Shown: positions 1-8,758, counted from the first letter of the stretch. The stretch: 64,000 nucleotides of DNA from Inhella inkyongensis (GCF_005952805.1 NZ_CP040709.1:3658001-3722000), one strand, 5' to 3'. Made by a program: numbers and translations. The notes: generated by a model from the sequence alone, not told the origin.

Positions 1-600
1 CGTCGCACGCCGGCGCTGATCGACGACGCCAAGGACGTGCTGCTCAAGCTCTACGACGCCGACGCCGAGTTCAGCGCCGACGCGCTGGAAGGCATCTACG
101 ACGCGCTTAACGACATCAGCGCCCGGGTGCTGAAGGAGCAGGTGAACGACGAAGTGGCCGGCGAGGTGCTGACCGCCATCGCCCGCGAGGAAGACTTGAA
201 CGGCCGCATCCGCCGCAATGTGATGGACACGCGCCGCGCGCTGTCCTTCATGATGCGCAGCCGCATGCTCAGCGCCGAGCAGTTCGAGGACTCGCGCCAG
301 ATCTTGCGCGACATCGACTCGCTGGACAGCCACACCGCCTTCCTGTTCGACAAGATCAACTTCTTGATGGACGCCACGGTCGGTTTCATCAACATCAACC
401 AGAACAAGATCATCAAGATCTTCTCGGTGGCCTCGGTGGCCTTGCTGCCACCGACCTTGATCGCCAGCGTCTACGGCATGAACTTTGCGCACATGCCCGA
501 GTTGCAGCAGCCCTGGGGCTATCCCTTCGCGCTCGGCCTCATGGTCTTGTCCGTCGCGGCGCCCTTCATCTACTTCAAGCGCAAAGGTTGGTTGCGGTGA
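1..600 (+). CDS. corA: CorA-family Mg2+/Co2+ transporter, C-terminal part
   Basis: The reading frame is open from base 1, so the gene starts upstream of the window and only its last 199 residues are seen. The end has the CorA hallmark: a YGMNF motif at the end of the first of two C-terminal membrane helices, an acidic/Pro loop (MPELQQPWG), a second hydrophobic helix and a short basic tail (FKRKGWLR). The preceding part is the long alpha-helical cytoplasmic stalk. CorA forms a pentameric inner-membrane channel for Mg2+ or other divalent cations. The stop overlaps the next gene (GTGA at 597-600). Family assignment is firm; substrate is by family only. Confidence 0.93.
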   Translation, partial: RRTPALIDDAKDVLLKLYDADAEFSADALEGIYDALNDISARVLKEQVNDEVAGEVLTAIAREEDLNGRIRRNVMDTRRALSFMMRSRMLSAEQFEDSRQILRDIDSLDSHTAFLFDKINFLMDATVGFININQNKIIKIFSVASVALLPPTLIASVYGMNFAHMPELQQPWGYPFALGLMVLSVAAPFIYFKRKGWLR

Positions 601-1298
601 ATCCACCCATCCGGGCGCTGACCCTGGATCTGGACGAAACCCTGTGGGCCATCGGCCCCGTGATCGCGCGCGCCGAAGCGAAGCTACACCAGTGGCTACA
701 GCAGCACGCCCCAGCCACGGCGGCGGCCTTTGATGTGCCGGCCCTGCAGCGCGAACGCGATCGGGTGGCCGCCGAGTTCCCCGAGCGCGCGCACGATTTC
801 ACCTGGGTGCGCCTGCAATCCATCGCCCAGTGCCTGGCTCAAAGCGGCGAGGACTCCAGCCTGGCCCAGGCCGCCTTTGACGAGTTTCTGGTCTGGCGCC
901 ACCGGGTCGAACTCTTCCCCGACGCCCGCCTCGCATTGCAGCGCTTGGCCGCGCGCTACCCGCTCTTTGCCCTGACCAATGGCAATGCCGACCTGGGCCG
1001 AATCGGCATCGATGAGTTTTTCAGCGGCCGCCTGGCCGCGCGCGACTTCGGGCGCGGCAAGCCGCATGCCGACTTCTTCCACGCGGCCTGCGCACAACTG
1101 GGCCTACCTCCGGGCGAGGTGCTGCATGTGGGCGACGACTGGGCCCTGGACATCGAAGGCGCGCACGCGGCCGGCCAACCCTCGGCCTGGATCCACCGCC
1201 CGGGCCACCCGGCCCGCCCCAGCCACAGCACGGCGCAGCCGGCCTTTGTGGGCAGCGACTTGCTGCAGCTCCTCAGCTGGCTCGAAGCCGGCGCTTGA
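597..1298 (+). CDS. HAD-superfamily hydrolase
   Basis: A 233-residue HAD phosphatase. Motif I is LDLDETLWAIG (nucleophile and acid/base Asp), motif II is the TNGN segment, the motif III lysine is in GKPHADFF, and motif IV is HVGDDWALDIEGA. A helical cap lies between motifs I and II, as in the phosphoglycolate phosphatase/YjjG-like branch. I prefer GTG at 597, which overlaps the corA stop as GTGA and has AAAGG about 9 bases upstream. A TTG at 588 would put the ribosome site against the start. It is translationally coupled to corA. The end overlaps the convergent NTF2-like gene by 26 bp. The physiological substrate cannot be read from the sequence. Confidence 0.88.
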   Translation: MNPPIRALTLDLDETLWAIGPVIARAEAKLHQWLQQHAPATAAAFDVPALQRERDRVAAEFPERAHDFTWVRLQSIAQCLAQSGEDSSLAQAAFDEFLVWRHRVELFPDARLALQRLAARYPLFALTNGNADLGRIGIDEFFSGRLAARDFGRGKPHADFFHAACAQLGLPPGEVLHVGDDWALDIEGAHAAGQPSAWIHRPGHPARPSHSTAQPAFVGSDLLQLLSWLEAGA

Positions 1299-1701
1299 GC
1301 GCGCGCAGCAAGCCCCCCAGCAGCGGCAGCTTCTCCCATAGTTCCTCGGCCGCATCCCAGTAATCGCGGTGATAGGCCACGCGGCCACTGGCGTCAAAGC
1401 GCAGATGGCTGCTGCCGTGGATGCGTTGGGCCTGCCCGCCGCGCAGGAAGTGGAAGTCCCAGGTCAAGAAAGCTTGGTCCTGCGCCGCAAAGGCCTCCAG
1501 AACCTCAAAGCGCGGCGCCTCCAGCTGCTCAAACATGTGAGCAAAGATGCGCTGCACCGCCGCCAGACCGCGCACCTCGTTGAAGGGGTCGCGGAAGTAG
1601 GCCTGCTCGGTATAGAGCTCACCCAGTCGAAGCAGGTGCTCGGGCCGCAGCCCCTCGTAGAAAGCCACCACGGCACGCAGGCGGGGGTCCTCGGGCGTCA
1701 T
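1273..1701 (-). CDS. NTF2/SnoaL-like fold protein
   Basis: A 142-residue protein with the cone-shaped NTF2/SnoaL pattern: an N-terminal helix (RAVVAFYEGL), YFRDPFNEVRG, then strands with FLTWDFHF and ending HRDYWDAAEELWEKLPLLG. Members of this family bind or isomerise small hydrophobic ligands, and many are annotated only as nuclear transport factor 2 family proteins. It is the last gene of the nine-gene operon that begins at 8715; its ATG overlaps the SDR stop (ATGA at 1698-1701). A role on a lipid-like ligand is an inference from the operon only. Confidence 0.8.
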   Translation of the reverse strand: MTPEDPRLRAVVAFYEGLRPEHLLRLGELYTEQAYFRDPFNEVRGLAAVQRIFAHMFEQLEAPRFEVLEAFAAQDQAFLTWDFHFLRGGQAQRIHGSSHLRFDASGRVAYHRDYWDAAEELWEKLPLLGGLLRALKRRLRAS

Positions 1702-2483
1702 AGCCGGGTGCCCTTGCGCACCAGCCAGAAATAGGGCCGGGCCGGCAAATGACGCAGGAACTTCACGAAACGCGTGAAGCGCTTGGGGAAGTGGATCTCA
1801 AAGTCCCCATCGGCCCAGCCCTCCAGGATGGCCTCGGCGGCCTGCTCGGGGGTCTGTAGGGCCGGCATCGGAAAGTCGTTCTGCGCCGTCATGGGCGTGG
1901 CCACGAATCCCGGGTTGACGATAGACACGCCCAAGCCCTTGGGGGCCAGGTCCAGGTACAAGGTCTCGGCCAGATGGATCAGCGCCGCCTTGGCCGGCCC
2001 ATAGCCCAGCGCCTTGGGCAGGCCGCGGTAGCCCGCCACACTGCTGACCAGGCTGATGTGCCCGCCCTGCCCGCGCTCCGCCTGGCCCAGCAGCTGCGGC
2101 AGCAGCACGTCCAGCCAATTGAGCGCGCCTTGGTAATTGGTTTGCAACTGCTGGGTGGCACTGGCCAGATCGAATTGATCGGCGCGCAGCGGCGTGTAGG
2201 CACCGGCGCAAAACAGCGCCAGATCCACCCGCCCGGTGCGCGCCACCAGGGTGCGCAGGGCACTGGCGAGGCTGTCGCGATCCAACACATCAGCAGGCAA
2301 GGCCAGTGCCCCCGGATGGGTTTGGGCGAAGGCCTCCAGTTTGTCGGCGCCGCGCGCACTCACGGCCACCGTGGCCCCGCGGGCATGCAGGGCATGGGCC
2401 AGGGCGGCACCGATGCCGGTGGAGGCCCCCACCAGCCAAACCGTCTTGCCGTGCCAGTCTTTGAACTTGGGATTGAGGCTCAT
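1698..2483 (-). CDS. Short-chain dehydrogenase/reductase (SDR)
   Basis: A 261-residue classical SDR. The dinucleotide-binding motif is VGASTGIGAALA near residues 16-27, the catalytic Ser is in SLVSSVAGYRG, and the YxxxK pair is YGPAK. The C-terminus (HFPKRFTRFVKFLRHLPARPYFWLV) is basic and aromatic, typical of SDRs in this cluster type. The start at 2483 (MSLNPKFKDW) is chosen because it overlaps the DUF3833 stop as ATGA; upstream in-frame starts would run through that gene. NAD(P)-dependent oxidoreduction of an alcohol or ketone is known for the family; the substrate is unknown. Confidence 0.9.
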   Translation of the reverse strand: MSLNPKFKDWHGKTVWLVGASTGIGAALAHALHARGATVAVSARGADKLEAFAQTHPGALALPADVLDRDSLASALRTLVARTGRVDLALFCAGAYTPLRADQFDLASATQQLQTNYQGALNWLDVLLPQLLGQAERGQGGHISLVSSVAGYRGLPKALGYGPAKAALIHLAETLYLDLAPKGLGVSIVNPGFVATPMTAQNDFPMPALQTPEQAAEAILEGWADGDFEIHFPKRFTRFVKFLRHLPARPYFWLVRKGTRL

Positions 2484-3004
2484 AGCTTCTGGAAACTCAG
2501 GGTGACTTCGCCGAGGTCGAGGCCGAATTTGCTCATACGGGCTTTGTTGATCATCACGCGCTCGTCCACCAGCCACATCCAGTCATCGAACTGCACCTCG
2601 TAGACCTTGTCATCCACCGGCAGTTTGAGGGTGTAGGCCCATTGCAGCGCATTGCCCGCGGAGCGCCCGCGCGCTTCACCCACCACGTCATCGGCCTGGC
2701 CGCTGTAGCGGCCATCGCCCAGATGGCGCAGTCGCCAGACCCGGCGCTCCTTGCGGCCATCGCTGTACTCGAAGTCCTCCTCCAACACCCCCTGCTCGCC
2801 CTGCCAGCGGCCCTGCATGCGCACCACAAAGCGTGCCTTCACGCGCCCCTGGCGGTCGGTGAACAAGCCATGCCCCAGCAGGGGACCGTTGAAGTACTGA
2901 CGCAGGTCCAGGCGCGGCTGCTCGGCCGCATAACTCTGTAGATCGGGGCCTGCACAGGCACTCAAGAGCAAGGCGGGGGCCAGCAGCGCGAGTCGACGTT
3001 TCAT
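2480..3004 (-). CDS. DUF3833 family lipoprotein
   Basis: A 174-residue exported protein. The N-terminus MKRRLALLAPALLLSACAG is a lipoprotein signal peptide with lipobox LSAC, so the mature protein starts at Cys17. The body matches the DUF3833 pattern, with FNGPLLGHGLFTDRQGRVKARF, then DGRKERRVWRLR and a final DDWMWLVDERVMINKARMSKFG. DUF3833 proteins occur in the same gene set as Cfa-like, DUF1365 and SDR proteins in many proteobacteria but have no assigned activity. Start and stop both overlap neighbours by 4 bp (ATGA), showing translational coupling with the MFS and SDR genes. Confidence 0.88.
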   Translation of the reverse strand: MKRRLALLAPALLLSACAGPDLQSYAAEQPRLDLRQYFNGPLLGHGLFTDRQGRVKARFVVRMQGRWQGEQGVLEEDFEYSDGRKERRVWRLRHLGDGRYSGQADDVVGEARGRSAGNALQWAYTLKLPVDDKVYEVQFDDWMWLVDERVMINKARMSKFGLDLGEVTLSFQKL

Positions 3005-4215
3005 AGCGAATCCTTGTGGCGCCACAGCAGGCCCAAGGCCAGGGCCTTGAGCAGGCAGGGCAAGACGGCATAACAAAGCGAGAGCGCCTGTAGCGAGGCT
3101 GCATCGCGCGCCCCTTCGCGGTAGCCCAGGGCCTGCAACAGCGGCAGGGCCAGACCGGCGGCCAGGGCCAGATTGAGCTTGGTGGTGGCCGTCCACCAAC
3201 CCAGGAAACTGCCCTCGGCTTGGCCGGAAAGACCGGCGCGCTGCACCACCCGCGTGAGCATGGCGCCCGGCAGCGCCAGGTCCGCGCCAGCGGCCACGCC
3301 GGTCAGCGCGCAGATCAGCAGGAAGGCCGCCACATCGCCCTCGCCCAAACCCGCTGCCGCCACGAACACCGCGATGGCCAGGGCCATGCCCAGCGCCCAG
3401 CTGCGCGCCTGGCCCCAACGTGCCACCGCCCGCAGCCACAGCGGCAGGGACAGGGCCGCGCAGGCGAAGTAGCTCAGCAGAAAGGCCGCCTCCCATTGCG
3501 GCGCCTGCAGGCGATCGCGCACGAAGAACAGCAGCAAGGTGGCCGGAATCGCCGCGGCGGTGCCGTTGATGGCATAGATCAGCAACAGGCGCCGGAACGC
3601 CGGCTGGCGCCAAGCCAGGCGCCAGGGACGATGAAAACCCAGGGGCGGTGCGGGCAGCGCCAGACCGAACAACGCCAGTAGGCCGAAGACCAGAGCCAGC
3701 GCCAGCAGCGCGCTGGTCCAGCCCCAGCCGGCCTGGCTCATCAACAACGTGGCAGCCAGCACGCCCAGCAGCCCCAGGCCCTCGCGCCAGGCCACCAGCC
3801 GGGTCTGCTGCACCACATTGCCACCCAGGCGTGCACCCCAGGCCTGGTGGCTGACGGCCAGCACGCTGTAGGCCAGATAGCCCAGCACCAACCACACCCC
3901 GGCCCACAACAGCAGCCCGGGCAGCGGCAGGCGCGGCGCCATGAAAAGGCCGGCGAAGCTGGCCGCCATCACGCAGGCCGCCGGCACCATCACCCGCGCC
4001 CAGGCGCCGGGTCGCAGCCAGCGATCAGCTTGCCGGCCGATCCAAGGGTCGGCCAGGGCATCCACGCAGCGCGCTCCCAGAAGCAAGGCGCCCAACAGGG
4101 CCAAGGGCACGCCGTGCTCGCGCGCGTAGTGCGCGGGCAGGCTGACGTAGAGCGGCAGCGCCACGAAGGCCAGCGGCAAGCCCAGCAGGCCGTAGCGCCA
4201 GGGCACCGTGTTCAT
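3001..4215 (-). CDS. MFS transporter (MFS_2, sugar:cation symporter-like)
   Basis: A 404-residue membrane protein with about 12 hydrophobic segments. The N-terminus (WRYGLLGLPLAFVALPLYVSLPAHYA) and the loop RCVDALADPWIGRQADRW match the MFS_2 branch that includes glycoside-pentoside-hexuronide:cation symporters; the D-P-IG-ADR loop is the branch hallmark. In this operon such proteins more likely move a lipid or small hydrophobic compound than a sugar, but that is inference from neighbours. It overlaps the gene on each side by 4 bp. Confidence 0.87.
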   Translation of the reverse strand: MNTVPWRYGLLGLPLAFVALPLYVSLPAHYAREHGVPLALLGALLLGARCVDALADPWIGRQADRWLRPGAWARVMVPAACVMAASFAGLFMAPRLPLPGLLLWAGVWLVLGYLAYSVLAVSHQAWGARLGGNVVQQTRLVAWREGLGLLGVLAATLLMSQAGWGWTSALLALALVFGLLALFGLALPAPPLGFHRPWRLAWRQPAFRRLLLIYAINGTAAAIPATLLLFFVRDRLQAPQWEAAFLLSYFACAALSLPLWLRAVARWGQARSWALGMALAIAVFVAAAGLGEGDVAAFLLICALTGVAAGADLALPGAMLTRVVQRAGLSGQAEGSFLGWWTATTKLNLALAAGLALPLLQALGYREGARDAASLQALSLCYAVLPCLLKALALGLLWRHKDSL

Positions 4216-4751
4216 AGGCCGAGCAGGCGGCGCCGCAGGTCGCTGGCCGAGGTGGCGGGGTGCAGCCAGATGCCAAAGAAGCGCCGGCTGAAGTCCGCCG
4301 CCAGCGGCTCACCGCGCGGCTTGCCGTTGAACCAGAAGCGCGCCCCGCGCTCGGGCTCGTGCACGCCGCGCAGGCGGTCGCCGGCCCGCACATCGGGGAA
4401 AGTCGCGCGCATGGCGGCCAGCCAGGCCTGGGCCTGTGCAGCCGGCAGTTCGCCTTGACGCTGCATCTCCTCCAAGGACCGATCCGCGATGCGCTCGCCC
4501 TTCAGATCGCGGGCGTACTCCAACTCCAAGGCAAAGGGCTGTTCGGGCCAGCGTTGGGCGTCCAGGGCCTGGGGCGCGTAGAGCCGGGCGTCATACACGT
4601 GCAGGCCAAAGACACGGAAGCGAGCCTGCGCGCGCAACGGCCACTCCGGCAGGGGCTCCAAAGCAGGTTGCGACCTGACCGCCGGGCTCAACGCCGCCAG
4701 CAACACGGCGCCCAGGGCCTCACGCCTTGACCAGGGTGATTTGCACGACAT
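4212..4751 (-). CDS. Chalcone isomerase-like domain protein, exported
   Basis: About 179 residues. The N-terminus has a twin-arginine-like stretch (SRREALGAVLLAAL) followed by a likely cleavage region (AVRSQP). The mature part has the chalcone-isomerase-like pattern: RFRVFGLHVYDARLYAP early and a C-terminal FFGIWLHPATSASDLRRRLLG. This bacterial branch usually lacks chalcone isomerase activity and may bind fatty acids. The start at 4751 overlaps the Cfa-like gene by 32 bp; a later start would shorten the signal peptide, so the exact start is uncertain. Confidence 0.78.
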   Translation of the reverse strand: MSCKSPWSRREALGAVLLAALSPAVRSQPALEPLPEWPLRAQARFRVFGLHVYDARLYAPQALDAQRWPEQPFALELEYARDLKGERIADRSLEEMQRQGELPAAQAQAWLAAMRATFPDVRAGDRLRGVHEPERGARFWFNGKPRGEPLAADFSRRFFGIWLHPATSASDLRRRLLGL

Positions 4752-5940
4752 CGGTGTTGCCGGTCTCGAAGGCAGCCTCGCAATAGGCCAGATAGAACTC
4801 CCACAGGCGCAGGAAACGCGGCTCAAAGCCCAGGCGCAGTACCTCGTCGGCGCGGGCCATGAAGTCGGCGCGCCAGCGGCGCAGGGTCTCGGCGTAATCG
4901 GGGCCGAAGCTGAACGAAGTTTCCAGCCTCAGGCCGGCGGCTTCGGCCTGCTCCCGCAAGGTCTTGGGGCAGGGCAGCATGCCGCCGGGGAAGATGTATT
5001 GCTGGATGAAGTCGGTGCCGCGGCGGTAGCGCTCGAACAGGTCATCTCGAATGACGATGCTTTGCACACAGGCCCGACCGCCGCTCTTGAGTTGGCGCGC
5101 CAGGGTCTGGAAATAGGTCGGCCAGTAGGCCTCGCCCACCGCTTCGATCATCTCGATGGAGACCACGGCGTCGTAGGGCGCATCAGCCAGGTCGCGGTAG
5201 TCCTGCAGGCGCAAATCGGCACTCAACCCGGCCTGCTGCAGACGCTGCCGCGCATAGGCCAGTTGTTCGTCCGACAGCGTGATGCCGGTGTGCTGCACCC
5301 CCAACTCGCGCACGGCCTTTTCGGCCACCGCACCCCAGCCGCAGCCAATCTCCAGCAGGCGCTGACCGGGCTGCAGATTCAGCTGCGCTAGCGCCCGCGC
5401 CATCTTGGCCTGCTGGGCTTGCTCCAGGCTTTGGCCCGGTGCGCTGAAGAGCGCGCTGGAGTAGTTCATGCTTGGGTCCAGCCACAAGCGATAGAACTCA
5501 TTGCCCAGGTCGTAGTGGGCCACGATGTTGCGCCGGCTACCGCTCTTGCTGTTGCGCCGCAGCGCGTGCTTGATGCGGTAGAGCAAGGCGCCCCACCAAC
5601 TGCCGTAGATGGCAGACTCCAGCGCCTCACGGTTGCGCAGGAACAGGGTCAGCAAGGCGGCCAGATCGGGGCTGCTCCAGTGGCCCTCGATATAGCTCTC
5701 GGCAAAGCCGATGTCGCCCCGGTTCAGCGTGGCCTGGGCCAGCGCCCAGTCATGAATGCCCATGGCGGCGCGCGGCTGCAGCGGCTGGCCCACATGCAGG
5801 GTCTGGCCGTCGGGCAGTTGCAGATCCAGGCTGCCATGCTGAAGGCGCTGCAGCAGCTTGAAGACGGTGCGCACCGCAAACGGGGCGTCGGCCGGTGCTG
5901 CCAGTTCGCGCCCCGGGTTCTTGCTGAGGGTCTGTTCCAT
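4720..5940 (-). CDS. cfa: Cyclopropane-fatty-acyl-phospholipid synthase-like methyltransferase
   Basis: A 406-residue SAM-dependent methyltransferase of the Cfa/UfaM family. Visible motifs are HYDLGNEFYRLWLD, MNYSSALF, the SAM-binding loop LLEIGCGWGAVAEKA, VSIEMIEAVGEAYWPTYF and FIQQYIFPGGMLPC. The N-terminal domain resembles the substrate-binding region of Cfa. It acts on unsaturated acyl chains in membrane phospholipids, forming either a cyclopropane or a methyl branch. The start at 5940 has AAGGAG about 6 bases upstream; the longer open frame lacks such a site. In alphaproteobacteria related genes sit in the singlet-oxygen sigma-E regulon, and here the operon is next to a predicted light sensor. 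Confidence 0.92.
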   Translation of the reverse strand: MEQTLSKNPGRELAAPADAPFAVRTVFKLLQRLQHGSLDLQLPDGQTLHVGQPLQPRAAMGIHDWALAQATLNRGDIGFAESYIEGHWSSPDLAALLTLFLRNREALESAIYGSWWGALLYRIKHALRRNSKSGSRRNIVAHYDLGNEFYRLWLDPSMNYSSALFSAPGQSLEQAQQAKMARALAQLNLQPGQRLLEIGCGWGAVAEKAVRELGVQHTGITLSDEQLAYARQRLQQAGLSADLRLQDYRDLADAPYDAVVSIEMIEAVGEAYWPTYFQTLARQLKSGGRACVQSIVIRDDLFERYRRGTDFIQQYIFPGGMLPCPKTLREQAEAAGLRLETSFSFGPDYAETLRRWRADFMARADEVLRLGFEPRFLRLWEFYLAYCEAAFETGNTDVVQITLVKA

Positions 5941-5957
5941 CTCGACTCCTTGCTTGT

Positions 5958-6731
5958 TCAACGACTCAGCGCCTGAGCCGGCGGGGCCGGCTTGCTGAAC
6001 CAGGGCACGCGCTTCAGCCAGAGCCGCAGCGCCTGCCAGTGAATGCGCGCCACCAAGGCCAGGCTGTGCAGCGGCTGCGCGCGGCAGGCCTGGCGCAACG
6101 CAGCGGGCGTCAGCGGCTGCAGCCGGCCGGACAGGCTGGTCTGCAGCAAGGGCTGGTCCTGCTCGGTCCACAGATCCACCCGCGCCAGCCACTGGGGCTG
6201 AGCGCCACCCCGGCGGTGAAAGCGAAAGCGGTACTGGCCGGTCACCTCGGCAAAGGGCGACACGTGGAAGACCTTGCGGGCGACTTGCTCGCCCCCGCTG
6301 TCCAGGCCCGGCCCCTGCAGCAGATAGACGTGACGCTCGCCAAAGGTGTTGTGCACCTCGGCCAGCACCACCACGCTCTGCCCATCACGGCGCTCGCAAA
6401 ACCAAAAGCTCACCGGCTTGAAGCTGTGGCCCAGCACACGCGGGAAACATTGCAGCCAGATCTCGCCGTCCACCTGCTCCGCCAGGCCCTCGCGCTGCAG
6501 CAGGGCCTCGACCCAGGCCAGCGCATCCGGGCCGCCGGCGCCATGGTCGGCGTCGTAGAAGCTGAACCAGGCCGGGCGATTGCGCGGCAGGGCCGGTTCC
6601 GGTTGCTCGCGCAGCCTTCGCAGCGGCAGCACGAAAAAAGTGCTGGCATAGCTGAAGGCGTGCGCACGCGGCGCCAGGCGGCGGTGCCGCACCGGGCCTT
6701 GGCCCAACCAAACCGGCGCGGTGACATTCAT
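5958..6731 (-). CDS. DUF1365 domain protein
   Basis: A 257-residue DUF1365 protein: opening RHRRLAPRAHAFSY, the WFSFYDADHG segment, PRVLGHSFKPVSFWFC, EVHNTFGERHVYLL, KVFHVSPF and QYRFRF are all family signatures. DUF1365 proteins are near-constant companions of the FAD amine-oxidase-like and Cfa-like genes and have been linked to modified fatty acids, but the reaction is not established. The start overlaps the upstream oxidoreductase by 4 bp; only 17 bp separate its stop from the Cfa-like start. Confidence 0.92.
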   Translation of the reverse strand: MNVTAPVWLGQGPVRHRRLAPRAHAFSYASTFFVLPLRRLREQPEPALPRNRPAWFSFYDADHGAGGPDALAWVEALLQREGLAEQVDGEIWLQCFPRVLGHSFKPVSFWFCERRDGQSVVVLAEVHNTFGERHVYLLQGPGLDSGGEQVARKVFHVSPFAEVTGQYRFRFHRRGGAQPQWLARVDLWTEQDQPLLQTSLSGRLQPLTPAALRQACRAQPLHSLALVARIHWQALRLWLKRVPWFSKPAPPAQALSR

Positions 6732-8146
6732 GGCCTGGCGTCCAGGGCCATGAGTTGCTCGGCACAGGCCCGCGCCGCCTGCAGGCCAGAGAGCAGCCCG
6801 TCTTCATGGAAGCCGTAGCGCGTCCAGGCCCCGGCAAAGAACAGGCCGCCCTGACCTTGGATCTCGGGCAGGCGCGCCTGGGCCCGCACCGCGCCGGCGT
6901 CCAACACCGGATGCGCGTACTCGAACTCGCGCCAGATGCCCTGCGGCTCCCGCAAGGGGTTGAGGCTGACCACCACCGGTCGCTGCCAGGGCAGGGGCTG
7001 CAGGCGATTGATGAGGTAGTGCAGGCAGACGGGCTGATCTGCAGAGTCAGTCACTGCGGCCTCGAAGTTCCAGGCCGCCCAGGCGCGCTGGCGTTGCGGC
7101 AGCACGGTCGCATCGCCGTGCAGCACGGCGCGATTGCTTTGATAACGAATGGCGCCCAACAGCGCCTGCTCGCTGGGGCGTGCTTGCTCCAGCAAGGCCA
7201 AGGCCTGGTCGCTGTGGCAGGCCAAGATGACCGCATCGAAAGCCTGCACACCCGCTGCCGTGCGCAGCAGCACGCCGCCCTCCGGCCGGCGCTGCAAGCC
7301 CAGGGCCGGCTGCGCCTGATGAACCTGCGGCAATTGGGCGGCGAGGCGCTGTACGTACTCGCGCGAACCGCCGCGCACCGTGAACCATTGCGGGCGCTGC
7401 GCCACCTGCAGCAGGCCGTGGTTGTGGCAGAAGCGAATCAGCGTGCCGATGGGGAACTGCAGCATTTGCTGCGTCGGGCAGGACCAGATGCAGGCCACCA
7501 TCGGCAGCAGATAGAGCTCGCGAAAAGCCGTGCCGAAGCGGCGCCGCGCCAGAAAGTCGCCCACGCTCTCAGCCAGTGCGGCGTCATCTCCGGCTTGGGC
7601 CAGCGCCGTGCATTCGCGGTTGAAGCGCAGCAGGTCGGCCAACATGCCCAAGAAGGCCGGGCGCAGCAGATTGCGGGCTTGCGCAAACACCGTGGCCAGC
7701 GAGCTGCCGCTCCACTCGATGCCTTGGGTGCGTTGCTGCACCGAGAAGCTCATGTCGCTGGCCGCCAGCGGCACCTCCAGCTGGCGGAACAGCTCGATCA
7801 GCAGGGGATAGGTGCGTTCGTTGAAAACCAGGAAGCCGGTATCCACGCCATGGCGCACGCCGTCCAGCTCCAGATCCACCGTGTGCGCGTGGCCGCCCAG
7901 GCGCGCGTCGGCCTCGAACAGGCTGACCTCGCAGCGATGGCGCAGCGCCCAGGCCGCGCCCAGGCCGGTGATACCGGCGCCCACCACGGCCACGCGACGA
8001 GGGCTGCGCCCATCACGGGGGCTGCCGCTGTCGCGCAGCCAGGGCAACAGCGGCGCGCCGTGGTCGGCGGGGCCACGCCCAGCCGCCGCAGGGGCAGCAC
8101 GCCAAAGCGCCAGGCCGGGGTCGGGAAGCGGCAGCGCGGTGCTCAT
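6728..8146 (-). CDS. FAD-dependent amine oxidase-like protein
   Basis: A 472-residue flavoprotein. After a poorly conserved 50-residue leader comes the Rossmann motif VAVVGAGITGLGAAWAL, then an acidic strand end (SLFEADARLGGHAHT) and VDTGFLVFNERTYP; the C-terminus has the second FAD contact (GGLFFAGAWTRYGFHEDGLLSGLQAA). This is the NAD(P)/FAD branch found with DUF1365 and Cfa-like genes. Related proteins have been implicated in oxidising or desaturating methylated acyl chains, including the furan-fatty-acid route; I recall that from the literature and cannot verify orthology here. The start overlaps the glutathione peroxidase stop (ATGA). Confidence 0.9.
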   Translation of the reverse strand: MSTALPLPDPGLALWRAAPAAAGRGPADHGAPLLPWLRDSGSPRDGRSPRRVAVVGAGITGLGAAWALRHRCEVSLFEADARLGGHAHTVDLELDGVRHGVDTGFLVFNERTYPLLIELFRQLEVPLAASDMSFSVQQRTQGIEWSGSSLATVFAQARNLLRPAFLGMLADLLRFNRECTALAQAGDDAALAESVGDFLARRRFGTAFRELYLLPMVACIWSCPTQQMLQFPIGTLIRFCHNHGLLQVAQRPQWFTVRGGSREYVQRLAAQLPQVHQAQPALGLQRRPEGGVLLRTAAGVQAFDAVILACHSDQALALLEQARPSEQALLGAIRYQSNRAVLHGDATVLPQRQRAWAAWNFEAAVTDSADQPVCLHYLINRLQPLPWQRPVVVSLNPLREPQGIWREFEYAHPVLDAGAVRAQARLPEIQGQGGLFFAGAWTRYGFHEDGLLSGLQAARACAEQLMALDARP

Positions 8147-8715
8147 GGTTGCTGGGCCAGCAGGCGTTCAATCAGACGCACCACCCGGTCGGCATCCGGC
8201 GACGTGACGGAGCTGAAGGCATCCACCGGTCGGCCTTGACGATCGACCACATATTTGTGGAAGTTCCAACGCGGCACGCTGTCGGTGGCGCGGGCCAGCT
8301 CCGCGAACAGCGGGTTGGTATCCGGCTGCCCGGGCTTGACCACCGACTTCGCGAACATCGGGAACTTCACGTTGAAGGTGTTCTCGCAGAAGGCGGCGAT
8401 CTCTTTGTTGCTGCCGGGCTCTTGGCTGTTGAAGTCGTTGGATGGGAAGCCCATCACGACCAAGCCGCGACCACCGTAGCGCGCATGCAAGGCCTCAAGC
8501 GCCTTGTACTGGGGCGTGAAACCGCAGTAGCTCGCCGTGTTGACGATCAGCAGCACCTTGCCCGCGTACTGGCAGAGGTCCTGCGGCGCCTCGTCCTGCA
8601 GCCGGGGTTGGGTGCGCTGCAACAGCGCTGGACAGGCAGGAGCAGCCGCTGACGCCACCCCGCTGGCCAGCAACACCAGGGTCAGGAGACCGGATTTCAA
8701 GAGCTTGTTGCGCAT
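8143..8715 (-). CDS. Periplasmic glutathione peroxidase (Cys type)
   Basis: A 190-residue GPx-family thiol peroxidase with a cleavable signal peptide (MRNKLLKSGLLTLVLLASGVASA). The catalytic Cys is in NTASYCGFTPQY, Gln in FNSQEPGSNKE, and Trp-Asn in PRWNFHKYVVD, so the full Cys/Gln/Trp/Asn tetrad is present. It reduces hydroperoxides, including lipid peroxides in related enzymes, and an exported form would protect the envelope. It is first in the nine-gene operon and starts only 43 bp from the divergent LitR-like regulator. Confidence 0.92.
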   Translation of the reverse strand: MRNKLLKSGLLTLVLLASGVASAAAPACPALLQRTQPRLQDEAPQDLCQYAGKVLLIVNTASYCGFTPQYKALEALHARYGGRGLVVMGFPSNDFNSQEPGSNKEIAAFCENTFNVKFPMFAKSVVKPGQPDTNPLFAELARATDSVPRWNFHKYVVDRQGRPVDAFSSVTSPDADRVVRLIERLLAQQP

Positions 8716-8758
8716 ATGTCCTAGTCAAATTGGCCGTCAGTGGGTAAATTAAAGCACG
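8716..8758. promoter_or_regulatory. Divergent control region, gpx operon / LitR-like gene
   Basis: Only 43 bases lie between the two divergent start codons, so both promoters and any regulator site must sit here or run into the coding ends. It is more AT-rich than its flanks. Read on the minus strand, two AATTT cores occur 19 bp apart (in AATTTAC and AATTTGAC). TTGACT on that strand (8728-8723) resembles a -35 box, but I see no well-spaced -10. By analogy with LitR/CarH systems the regulator is expected to bind here in the dark. That is inference. Confidence 0.45.
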
